Shown: piece after piece, positions 34,481 to 44,501 of the stretch
How the letters are laid out: each line of letters starts with the position of its first letter
How positions within the stretch are numbered: position 1 is the first letter of the stretch
NCBI GenBank assembly: GCA_014526335.1
Contig: JACTAT010000037.1
Location: 11,196,214-11,260,213, forward strand
DNA from: Chrysaora quinquecirrha
Lineage: Eukaryota > Cnidaria > Scyphozoa > Semaeostomeae > Pelagiidae
Length of the DNA: 64,000 bases
Reading direction: 5' to 3'
Position numbers and translations under genes: made by a program
Notes under the pieces: model-generated
Seen by the model: the letters and a program-made list of their open reading frames with translations, nothing else
Told to the model about the DNA's origin: nothing
Databases searched by the model: none

Positions 34481-34804
34481 AGAAAAATCAACCTCGCAAA
34501 GTCAAAAGTTATCAAAAATAGGTAAAAACCCATTATATTAGAAGCTGCAAGTAACGAGATAGGGAAACTGTGGAGCGCTATTGCAACAGGTGGCCCTTAG
34601 CCTCTCAAGTTGAGATGTCCCACCTTAAACAATATAATAATTGCCATTCACTAGAAAATATTAACAGGAAATTTATGCAGTGTACTAATGTCAGAAAGAA
34701 CAGTGGAATGAACATAAGGCAATTTGTCTTACTAGAAAGGTATTATCTCAGAAGTTTAGTACAGTAGAAAGGGGACTAGGAGACAAGATGGAAGTGTTTT
34801 TGCT

Positions 34805-35056
34805 AGTCATCTTTGTGATGTGAAATGTTTTCTCAATGACACTGAGATACAGGTTTTATGTGACACTGACTCACAGGTTTGTCTTCTACCATTAGCTACT
34901 GATAATCTAAAACTTGTAACAGCAAATGGTGAAGTGTTACCTTATAATAGCTGGATCGAACTCAACTTGAGTTTATTAGACAGAAATGACGAGAGTAAAA
35001 GTATTGAAGTACCATTTTTAGTCACTCCTGAAAAACGTGAAAAACAACAAAAATAA
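34805..35056 (+). pseudogene. Retropepsin-like protease fragment
   Basis: VLCDTDSQVCLLP corresponds to the DTG/DSG active-site loop (D-T-D here, so altered), followed by TANGEVLPYNSWIELNL and VPFLVTPEK. It ends at a TAA; no RT follows. The order integrase, LTR, gag, protease means these are the 3' end of one copy and the 5' end of another. Confidence 0.55.
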
Positions 35057-35582
35057 GCCTATTTAGTCACAAATGTACAAGCTTTTTTATTACATTTTTT
35101 TATTTCCCTTTTTTAGAGAAAGACAAATTCTGTTTTCCGACTTGCGCAAGCATCCGCTGTCATGTTGCTAGACAACTCTAACCTCTTCCCATGCTAATGA
35201 TTTGAACTGCTTTTTCATTGAAAAATTTAGGTTTAAAACTCTGATAGTGTTCTGAGCAGCAGTGTAGAGTTATTGGCTTTTTATCCAAACCAGAAAGCTT
35301 TTATAGGAGTCCATTTTTCTTATTCTCTGGTAGTCCCTTTTCTTCTACTGCTTTAGACAAACTTCCTCCTCTCTTGTTCTTCTTCACCCTAATTTCATCA
35401 TAAAATTTTATTTCTGCCAATGGAGCACCTTGAATTTCAGAAACAAAATCATTATTCCATTGACAGGATTCATCCGTGCAAGCTCTTGCTATAAACCCAG
35501 CACGCACTGCAGCTTCAATTTTGAATAGCAGGGCACCAATGTGTGAGCATGACTCACCCAACCTAAAGTAAAGGAGACAAAC

Positions 35583-36357
35583 AGTAGAGTCCTGTCGCCC
35601 CTATGGTGCAGTTTTCGAAACTTGAGCCTAAAAAACGTTATTTTAAGGCGCGAATTTCTCCAAGCTATTGAAATACTTAAAGATTGACCTTTTAACTGTT
35701 TATTTGTTTAATTTGAGTTAAATTTGACAACAGATATTAAAGATATTTCGTTGGGAATGTTGAGTATTTTCAGACGCGAAATCACCGCTCGGTCGCCCTA
35801 TGGCGCAGGCCAATTGCAGTGTAAAATCCTATCGATTTCCTCGGTTCGATACAAACAAATTGCATGAAGCAAAGCTTGAAAATCAACTTCACTATTGAAA
35901 AGTATTTAGGTGCGCCATAGGGCGACAGATTAATTTTTCAAACGCAACAGAAAAAATTAATTTTTGTCGAAAGTCTAAATGAAATGGCAAGTGAAACATT
36001 GTTTTTTTATCCTAGAGGCCTAAATTAACAACTTGAGCACAGTTTAGCTTGTTTTTCTCTCGCCGATGAAAGAAACTGCAGCGAGAAAAATTTGGAGTGG
36101 AAAAAAAGGAAAAAATTTGAAAACCGACTCACCGCACAAAATTTGGTAACCCGAAACAACTTATTATTTCTTGAAGATGCGTGCGTCAAAGCAAACAATA
36201 AAGCCATTATTTCATCTCGCAAATCATCGAAAAGATAATTTGGCGTTATTTCGAGTTGCCTCGGCCCAGATCTAAGAAATTACGCGACGAAAACATAAAC
36301 ATTGCTGCGAGGTTTAGGCCCATCGAAGGTGCACCATAAGGGCGACAGGCCTCTACT
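35583..36357. mobile_element. MITE with 28-bp TIRs in the SWIM gene intron
   Basis: The left end AGTAGAGTCCTGTCGCCC and right end GGGCGACAGGCCTCTACT are inverted copies over about 28 bp, including TATGGTGCA (two mismatches). Internal CGCCCTATGGCGCAGG (near 35790) and GTGCGCCATAGGGCGACA (near 35910) repeat the motif in both directions. The CAGTAGAG-type start resembles pogo/Tigger ends, but no clear TA duplication remains. No coding capacity. Confidence 0.6.
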
Positions 36358-36820
36358 TAAAATCATACTAGACTTACATTGATGAAAAAAGACAAATGAA
36401 ACAATGATTTTCATAACAATTATCTTGAATTAATGAAAATATATAAATAGAATTAGGCACAAAGTTAGGGAGCAATGAGAAACTGTCCCTGTGTAACACA
36501 ATTTTAAAAATTGAGAATGCTCTAGAAAATGGCTTTTAGAAAAAGATAAGGGTTAAAAAATGTATCTTAACCTGCCATGCAAGTACAATGAGCAGCAATA
36601 ACTGTGTCATCATCTCGTGAAATAGCAAAATCCAAAGTGTATGGGGAGCTTCGTTTAATCGTTGTAATGGCAAAACATCTGACTTCAAAACGATTGTGGG
36701 ATTTTGCGGGACATCAATATGAAAAACTGTTTTTACCCATCCATTTCTAAATTGATTTTGAGCTTCAAGACTCTTCCTGTTCTTCATCTTTTCCGTTGTG
36801 AAAACGCCGGGTGTATTAAC

Positions 36821-37692
36821 CCTATTCGGTATGGGCTATTTTTTGCCTCTCTAAGTATGGGGGGGGGCGTTTTTCCCCCCAGTTATCTCAGCTGCTATTT
36901 GTCTGATTGACATGAAACTTAGTAGACATGTGCAAGTACCCAATCGCAACTAATTAACACTATTGTTTGCTAATTAGTCACGTGACACGTTGCCTAGCAA
37001 CCGTGTAAAGTGTGAAATTATGACTATTTCATCTACGTTGCCGAAAATCAAGCTAAATCGGACTAAAATAGGTAAAAGGCACTGTAAATGTTAAAATCTT
37101 TGTAGAAAGTAAACTTTTTCTATCATTTAGGCTAATTATCAGCTAATTGCTGTTTCCTATCAACTTTTATAAGCCTTTATGATGAGGTCAAAATTTTTTG
37201 CTTACACAGCATATTGGAAAACGTATATAACAAGCTTTATTTTCAGTAAAAATCTTCATAAGCATAGTTTACACTGCTTTATGCTTGACTCAATCCAAAA
37301 ATTAAAACAAAATTGCTAATTAGGCTAATTAACGACATTAATTAAATTGATCACGTGACAATGGCAAAATTTGCCAACAATATCAAAAACATTCAAATGA
37401 TATATCAAATGATAGCTCTCGCCAAGAGAAGTCCAACCATATATATTTCTTTCATATGTGATAATTCTTGACAGAGATATAGCCGATTTAAGGGTAATTT
37501 GCATTACCTGCTTCCAAATATTTGCTTGTCACGTGACTAAGTCCGCAACACCATAACCCATACTACAAGGTTCCTTGATAAATTCTGCGAAAAGTCAGAC
37601 CCTTACCAAACCTACTAAGGAGTTCTTGCAGATGATACACGAGCAAAAGTAGGAGGGGGCGAAAAACGCCCCCCCCCCCATACTTAATAGGG
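36821..37692. mobile_element. Non-autonomous piggyBac-type element, 872 bp
   Basis: Ends are CCCTATTCGGTATGGG and, inverted, CCCTATTAAGTATGGG, each flanked by TTAA (36817-36820 and 37693-37696). CCCTATT next to a TTAA duplication is the piggyBac hallmark. Taking out the element and one TTAA rejoins the interrupted exon in frame (YAYLIN to TPGVF). The interior has no coding capacity and contains G/C homopolymer runs just inside both ends. Confidence 0.9.
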
Positions 37693-37847
37693 TTAATAAG
37701 ATAAGCATAGATTTCAGGCCACTCCAGTGTAGGCCATTTCGTAGGATCATTTAACCATGAATCCGCAGGTAACTGATACGAACAATCTTTTAAACCACAG
37801 TTTTTCAGCTTCAGCAAGTATCTAGACTTGGAAAGCGCATCTAATTT

Positions 37848-38213
37848 TTGATAATCGTAGGAGGACATCGCCGGAAAACGGCAGATTTACAAACATCCAA
37901 AGCGAAAAAGGCTGTAGACACAGAAGACTCAAAGTGGATGCGCACGCAAGTCGGCAAACACAGAATACCTTATTTTCAAGTTTTGCAAAGACCTGTAAAA
38001 AAAATAAAAAAAATCGAGCAAGTCAGTGACAGCGAAAGCTCAGAAGCTGCAAGTGTGGAGGAAATGGAGAGCATAGCGCAGGATATCTGTGTGATTTGTA
38101 GAAAAGAAAATGATAGCTCCAGATCATCCAACGTAAAATGGATCACCTGCAATGTTTGCCAAAGTTGGACCCATGAAAGATGTGACAAGAAGTCTGAATG
38201 GAGAAATGCGTGA
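37848..38213 (+). pseudogene. PHD-like finger fragment, C terminus of a DNA-binding protein
   Basis: Open from 37848 without ATG. Basic stretch GHRRKTADLQTSKAKKA, linker with acidic run, then ICVICRKEN...WITCNVCQSWTHERCD, a PHD-type C2...C2-H-C pattern, and TGA at 38211. Such fingers are common at the C terminus of DDE transposases and related repeats. It overlaps, head to head, the first codons of the minus-strand SWIM gene, so at least one of the two is probably not a functional gene. Confidence 0.45.
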
Positions 38214-38215
38214 AG

Positions 38216-40209
38216 AATGAACTAACTATGGATTGAACAAAAAAGATAACTAATTTGAGTGAAGTGTCTGTTTATTGATTATTGTTGGTTACTGGTTTAC
38301 TGTTTATAGACATTACTGGGTTGTAGAGGGTAGGGTTTTTTACTGATGAGAAGAACCTGCTTTATATTTTGCAGCTAATAGAGTCCTTAGTGTTACATTT
38401 TTAGGGAAAAATGAGGTGTAGCTCTTGCATACATTTTCAGTGGTTTAACATTGATATTCAAGTTATTCCTTCCATTTAAATAATGAAAGCAAGTTCATAT
38501 GGAAATCAATATCACCAGTATTTAGCAGTTCTTTTTAAAGTTTGTTATTAGTTTCTTGATGAAGCCAAAAGGGACTAGTAAGCAACGGTCCTAAGAAGCC
38601 AAAATCCAATGAAAAATGAACAATTTAAAACTAGAAATCTAAAATAAATGTTTTCACTGTTTGTTAATGTTTTGATTCATCAGCAAATTAGATCAATTGA
38701 TTTCAGTTCAACTCACTTACAATTGGTTATTGTTTGAATGGCTAAGCTAATTGATGATCTAATACAATAGCATCCCAGAAGGACAACTACCTTGATACTA
38801 GCACATGCTCCTTTTCTTATAACAAAAGAATGCAACAATGAATAAAGAACAATACGATTCCCTTGGCTTTTATTTTTTAGTTGCTAAGATAGCAGGTCGT
38901 TTGAGGTCGTTTCATGTCGTTTAACTTTTACAAATTATGACTGACAAAGGGATCAGCTGATTCTTGATATCAAGAGTTATGCACATCCACTTTCGAAATA
39001 ATTTCACACCTTAGGGGCAACTCAATTCAAAGGAGACACTTACTTAAGGCATTAAGAAGGGTGCTAATTCTAGGTAATATGGTATCTCAAGATAGTGAAT
39101 TTTCAACTTCAAGCTGCTTTTGTTAAAATATAGACTTCTGTTGGAGTTGAACAAATTCTTATCTCTCTCTGCACAAATTTGTCATTTCAACAGTTTTTAA
39201 TTCGAGAGTCGAGAATGATGCTGATGTCCATGTGCAAATTTGAAGGAAACAATTCCTCAAGAGCTGAAGCTAAAGCAAGAGATGATTTTGAAGCTTTGCT
39301 TTATGCGATCAATTTATCAGTATAATTTGATGACCTTTAAAATAAAACTTATCACAGAAAGGCCAAATTTCCTTTTTCTAAGAGTGGATTGCTTCAGTGT
39401 AACCTTATATTTTGTAGGGAAGACTGTTTGTTTCTGGGGCCAGTCTGAGTCCAGAAGACCTCCAAGGAATGGCCTAGGCCTGAAAGTCAAATTTTCGAAA
39501 GCCCAACTTTTTTTTGCGGACCGACTGACTCGGATTTTCAGGTGGGGTCTTACACAAAGCAGACAAATTTGTTATATTCACCTTATGAGGAGGAACAGGC
39601 AAATTGCAGGAGACCATTCCCATGGTTGTCCGCACATGGGCAATTACTAACTTAACTGCTCAAGACGTTTTAGTTTTAAAATAATAACTAACAATGTTGG
39701 TATCCCAAACAAAAAAGTGGTGACTATCATGTCTAATACAACAAGACTAACTCTCATCATTAATAAATTGAAACTAAGATGTCCATACAAAATAATTAAA
39801 CGCTATAATGGGTAAATATAATAGGATAAATAAAACAAGAAACTATGACAACAATATTTAATCTAAACTATGAAATAGAAAGCATTAATGCCATTAATGT
39901 TATGAACTACGTTTTTAACTAAGAAAGCGTTAAACACAGGAGCCTAATGTATTTTCTTGAAAAGCATTGAGATATTTTTTCATAAAGAGGTTAGCTTCTT
40001 AAGCTCTAAAGATTTAGAGCTCCAGAGTTTAGCAGCTTTGTCATAGTTATTGTTATGGCATGTAGGGTAATTGTGCAGAGTTGATGTCTTTGGAAACAAT
40101 GTTTGAAAGACTTCTCACAGTTTAATTCTAGTATAAGAATACAGGCACATCAGCTAACAAACATCAAAGGTAAAAAAGAAGGGGTAAGCAAATCCTTGAA
40201 ATATAAGTC
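38216..40209. other. No gene recognised
   Basis: AT-rich. GGTCGTTTGAGGTCGTTTCATGTCGTTT near 38900 is a short local repeat. The 136-codon frame at 39240 has a GTG start and no family resemblance. Confidence 0.4.
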
Positions 40210-40221
40210 ATTGCTAAAAGT

Positions 40222-40660
40222 CAGGGCTGTTAGCCTGAGAATTCACAACCAACGTGCAAATCCCGAAAAAAGCACAAAAATTGGTGCACATGGGTAATTT
40301 TACATGCAGAAAAAGATAAGATGCAGAAACCACCTGAAAAATGCTCCCAAGTGCTATTTTTAGATAGGGGTACTTGGTACCAGGCCTCCAAAGCAGTTTT
40401 ATGGAATAACTGCCGTCTGACAAGCAATACTGCCAAGAAAATTGGCAAAAGTGGGTAATCACGCATGCTTAAAAAGAAAGAGTGCATTCCATAACATAAA
40501 ATGCCCCAAAGTGCTATTTTTAGACTGGGGTACTTGGTTCCAGACCTCTGAAACAGTTTTAAACTTATGTGAAAATAGGTAGTAGCAGACCTCTGAAACA
40601 GTTTTATGTTATGAGTATCAGTACATGGAACAATAGTTGTCCATAAGCTGTCACTCACAC
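40222..40660 (-). repeat. Left subterminal array of the 4.3-kb element (161-bp unit, inverted)
   Basis: Contains GGTGCACATGGGTAATT, then GCAAAAGTGGGTAATCACGCATGCTTAAAAAG, and blocks CCAAGTGCTATTTTTAGA and TGGTACCAGGCCTC. The inverse of 43940-44489. Confidence 0.85.
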
Positions 40661-40743
40661 TTCAACAGATTTTCATCTTTAATTTTTAAAAGCGAAAGTA
40701 GGCCTAATTTTACTGTGATTCTTTAGCTTTCCATATTCTCGAA

Positions 40744-43700
40744 ATGTGCTCTCCGGTTTATATGAAAACAAATGCATTTATAGTTATAAAAGGCGTAATG
40801 TCAAGGGAAAAATTCAAGTTTGCTAATATCGTAGAGAATGTTTCTAATACTCATGATCCGTCACAAGAAATCAGTTCTGAAATAAATTGGGAAATATGCT
40901 TAATATGCCAAAAGGTGTCCACTTTGCAAACTTTCGAATGTCCAGCAAAAAAAGTACTCACACAGATAAAGCTTCTGGCTACCGAACGTTCTCAGAGCAA
41001 CTAAAAAAGTTTGAAGACCTTCGTGTATAACCCTGTTTACTAAAATCAAGAGTAAGTACTTTCACTCATGACGATCCTGCTGAGCATCTTTTTGCAAATA
41101 AAGAGAAGTTTCACAAATGCTGCAAAAACAAATATGATGATTACCACTATCAACATGCATGTAAGAAGTGAAAAAAATAAGCCAAGTGATGATGCCGACG
41201 TTCCTTTCCTACGGAGTACATGTGCAAGATATAGCGCAGACAATTTTCAGAGAGTGTGTTTTTTTGCGAGAAGAAAGAAGCAGACGCAAAGCTTTCAAGA
41301 GTACAAACGCTAGGGCTTGTTAAAAATGTTTACCATGCTGCCAAAATCCTTTCTGATCAAAAACTTTTAGCGAAACTCAGCGAAGGTGACTTAATAGCAA
41401 CTGAAGCCTGCAACCGCATATGGTTCATCTTCTGATACTGTGCAAAATGTCCATAGCACACGATTGAAAGAAGACATTTTGTCTCACATTCCAGCGTTGG
41501 AGTCTCAGAAAAAAGGCAACGAGGTTCTCTTCCCTCTACAAAAAGATTCGGAATTTGTTATATATCAAGCGTGTTTGCGAGACGATCAGGAAAATGGCAT
41601 TTGCCTTTCGCGAGCCGCCAGCATTCCGAGAACAAGTCTTTTCAAATGAGAAACCGAGCGAACTCGGACTTTTCGCATCTGGAAGTCAAGAGAAGTCTAT
41701 CCCCGTGTCTCTTGTCACAATGGTTAACGTGTTGATTGGGGATACCAATCTAATGGAAAGTGTATCACCTGCTGTTAACAAAGTTTCACAAATGATAGCT
41801 CAAGTCATCAGATTTAACATGATCAAATATACAAGATCTCAAAAAGCCAACATGGAAAATCTACAAGAACATCATTCTAAAATCAAGAAACGCTACTACC
41901 CTCTATACAGGACTCTTGATAAATTCAAAAACTAGGAAGAAGGGTCTATGGAATGAGCGTTTCATATGATAGGGCCAAGAATGTTCAACTTGCCATTACA
42001 AAGCAACTTTGTCAGGAGTACCAGCAACAAGGTACTGTTTTTCCACCTTCTTTGCAAAACGACATATTTAAAAATGCAGCCATCGATATAGATCACAATT
42101 CTTCGTCAGTAACAGCTAAAGAATCGTTTCCTGGGACCAGCATCTCTATTTTCCAACACCCAAAAACAGCGATTGATGTTCCACCAACAAATCTACAACT
42201 TGATGTTGAAGATGTTTATATTCAAATTGCCTGATTACTACACATCCATTCCTTCAAAAAATGCGAAGTTTTCGCTGCAACCTGTGAATAAAACAGAGAT
42301 GGCCAAGGTCAAAGCCAAGGATGAGTTCAAAAGATGGTTCTCTCGACTGGAGCAATTGAATCAAGAAAATAGTGACATCTATCTCAGTGAACGCATGTCT
42401 TGGTCAGCATTTCATGCAAATCAGCAAAATGGTGTTCCTGTTAAGTGTCAGTCAACCTTACTTCCTTTGATTAAAGAGTTGATCAATTCTGCAGCTATGG
42501 TTTGCCTTACTATGGATATAGTGAAGAAGATTTTGCTAAAAATAAATCCCAGTCAAGCACCAGTAATCAGAGTCTTGAGCTGGCTTGTACCTTCTTCTGC
42601 AACTTGCGTACCAATGAAGCAACCCTGCATCTCCGTTCGAAGAATGGATATCTCAACAAGAAGAAAAATCTGTTCCATTCAAGTATAGGCTCACCATGAT
42701 TGAACTTGAATCTATGATGCTGCTTCTTGTTAAAAGTCTTCTTGAGTCAAATTTTAAAATGTTTATCAGTGCTCTGGAGGAGCTTGCACCGTGGATGTTT
42801 GTGTTAGACCACACACATTATTCACGCTGGCTTCCTGTATTGATTAACGATTTAATGTTACTGTACACAAAAATTCCCAGAATTTACCATAAATTCATGA
42901 ATTTACATTTTACATTTAAAAAGACCAGCAGAAAGTTTTCAAGAATGCCTGAGGATCAAGCCCACGAGCAAAACAACAAAATTGTGCAAAAGGTATTCTC
43001 GAGAGTCAAACATCGTTGATGAAATGGATGGTAGGAGGACCTGAGATTGCACGGTTGTTGCATTCATTCAAAGACTCCGTAAACATGAAAGACGAGCTGA
43101 GTCACCATGAAGACACAGCTGAATATGAAAAACGGTTCAGAAAGGATGTTCTTTCACTTAGAGATTCTTTCGATGAACTTGGTAACCAGTTTGAAGACGC
43201 AAACATACTTGTAAACTTTGTTACAAAAACATCATGAATGAAGCTGCTGCGGAATCAGTTAGAAGTGCTGCAAGCATTGGTCAAAAGCAATATAATTCGT
43301 TTGTCAGTGAGAGGCTTGTGCGTTGTAACGTCTCTATATTTTCCTCGATATGGAAAAACACGTTACCCTTATTTAGGCAGAACAATCCATTTGCACTTCC
43401 AAGGCGAAATTGAAAACTGTCTCTCTCAAACAAGATTGCAAACTCTTTGCATCGCTGTATATTGCCTGCCAATCACGTGAAAGTAATCTCGAAGAATTTC
43501 TCTCCGACGGGAATCATGCCTATTCCCCCGCTTTGTCTGAATATGGAAATCTGAGGAAGGGGACAAAAGCTGATTTCCTTCAAATTTTAGAAACGAATGG
43601 CTCATCAGAATTTAATGTTCCACTTGCCACAGCAAAGGTGATAGATGGGGCAGCCCTGGTTCAGATGCTACCCCCAACAGAAGTAACAACCTTCAGCGAG

Positions 43701-43950
43701 TATAGTACAGAGGTATTTGCAAAAGCGGTTCGTATAGAACTAAAAACGGTTGGTACGAAGAGGATCGATGTCATGTTTGATTGGTACTTTGACAACAGCC
43801 TAAAGTCAGAAACAAGGGATAAGAGAGTTGAAGGTGTACAAATTTCAGTTTGCGAGTCAACACAAATTGCAGGAACTGGCACCAATTTTTTCGAGTGAAC
43901 GAAAACAAGGAGGAGCTCTTTACACTTTTGGCAAAAGTGATTACCCGTTT
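40744..43950 (+). pseudogene. Large uncharacterised protein of the 4.3-kb element, many frameshifts
   Basis: Read in order, switching frames: zinc-binding start WEICLICQKVSTLQTFECPA (40890); HKCCKNKYDDYHYQHACKK; FQRVCFF and SRVQTLGLVKNVYHAAKIL (41250-41380); TRLKEDILSHIPALESQKKG (41448); SLVTMVNVLIGDTNL; SVSYDRAKNVQLAITKQLC (41956) and AAIDIDHNSSSVTAKESFPG (42080), where a D-x-D-x-N motif sits; MSWSAFHANQQNG; PWMFVLDHTHYSRWLPVLI (42787); DQAHEQNNKIVQKV; GGPEIARLLHSF (43026); LFASLYIACQSRESNLEEF (43450); KVIDGAALVQMLPP; and FFRVNENKEELFTLL-like codons to 43950. The order matches a large uncharacterised family that I remember as highly repeated in cnidarian and mollusc genomes. Its place inside TIRs suggests that it is the element's own protein. 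At least eight shifts or stops make this copy dead. Confidence 0.7.
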
Positions 43951-44489
43951 TTGCCAATTTTCGTGGCAGTAAAGCTTAGAAGACAGCAGCTACAATATAA
44001 AACTGTTTCAGAGGTCTGGAATCCAGTATCCCAGTCTAAAAATAGCACTTTGGGTATTTTTATAGTAATAAACTGCATCCTATCTTTTTAAGCATGTGTG
44101 ATTACCCACTTTTGCCCATTTACACAGCAGCATTGTTTATAAGACAGCAGTTATAACGTAAAACAGTTTCAGAGGTCTGGAGCCAAGTACCCAAGTCTCA
44201 AAATAGCACTTTGGGCCATTTTGTAGTTATGGAATGCATTCTATCTTTTTAAGCATGCGTGATTACCCACTTTTGCCAATTTTCTTGGCAGTATTGCTTA
44301 TCAGACGGCAGTTATTCCATAAAACTTCTTTGGAGGCCTGGTTCCAAGTACCCATTTTTAAAAACAGCTGTTGGGGGCATTTCTCAGGTAGGGTCTGCAT
44401 TTTATCTTTTTCAGCGTGTGAAATTACCCATGTGCACCAATTTTTGTGCTTTCTTCCTGATTTGCACGTTGGTTTTGCAAAGCACCCTG
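43940..44489 (+). repeat. Right subterminal array of the 4.3-kb element, period about 161 bp
   Basis: GATTACCC(G/A)CTTTTGCC recurs near 43940, 44100 and 44261, and a diverged AATTACCCATGTGCACC near 44425; spacing about 161. Shared inner blocks: TAAAACTGTTTCAGAGGTCTGGA and AAAATAGCACTTTGGG. Confidence 0.85.
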
Positions 44490-44501
44490 ACTATAATTGC
44501 T

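Larger units (their letters stand above)
35301..37868 (-). pseudogene. SWIM-type zinc-finger gene, interrupted by a MITE
   Basis: Starts at ATG 37868 (MSSYDYQKLDALSKSRYLLK). The first exon reads DPTKWPTLEWPEIYAYLI at 37700, is cut by the 872-bp piggyBac-type insert, and resumes with TPGVFTTEKMKNRKSLEAQN at about 36810. A small shift follows, then RDDDTVIAAHCTCMA before a GT donor at 36571. A 1-kb intron (35563-36571) contains another MITE. The next exon (35562-35301) gives GESCSHIGALLFKIEAAVRA. C-x-C...C-x-H across the junction is a SWIM finger. The arrangement matches uncharacterised invertebrate proteins that often continue into a YqaJ-type exonuclease (from memory); that part is absent here. 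Splice phases do not agree perfectly, in line with decay. Confidence 0.65.
40216..44495 (+). mobile_element. 4.3-kb TIR element with 6-7 bp target duplication (unclassified DNA transposon)
   Basis: Left end AAAAGTCAGGGCTG, right end (inverted) TATAGTCAGGGTGC, flanked by direct ATTGCT (40210-40215 and 44496-44501), extendable to ATTGCTA. Just inside, both ends share CAACGTGCAAATC and AGCACAAAAATTGGTGCACATG in inverted orientation, followed by arrays of a 161-bp repeat, also inverted relative to each other. Between them one plus-strand gene fills 40744-43950. Terminal repeats, subterminal arrays and a target duplication define a DNA transposon; the gene product is not a transposase I can name. 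Confidence 0.8.

Noticed and set aside
39240..39650. 136-codon ORF
   Set aside because: Non-ATG start, no domain, no splice context and low-complexity composition.
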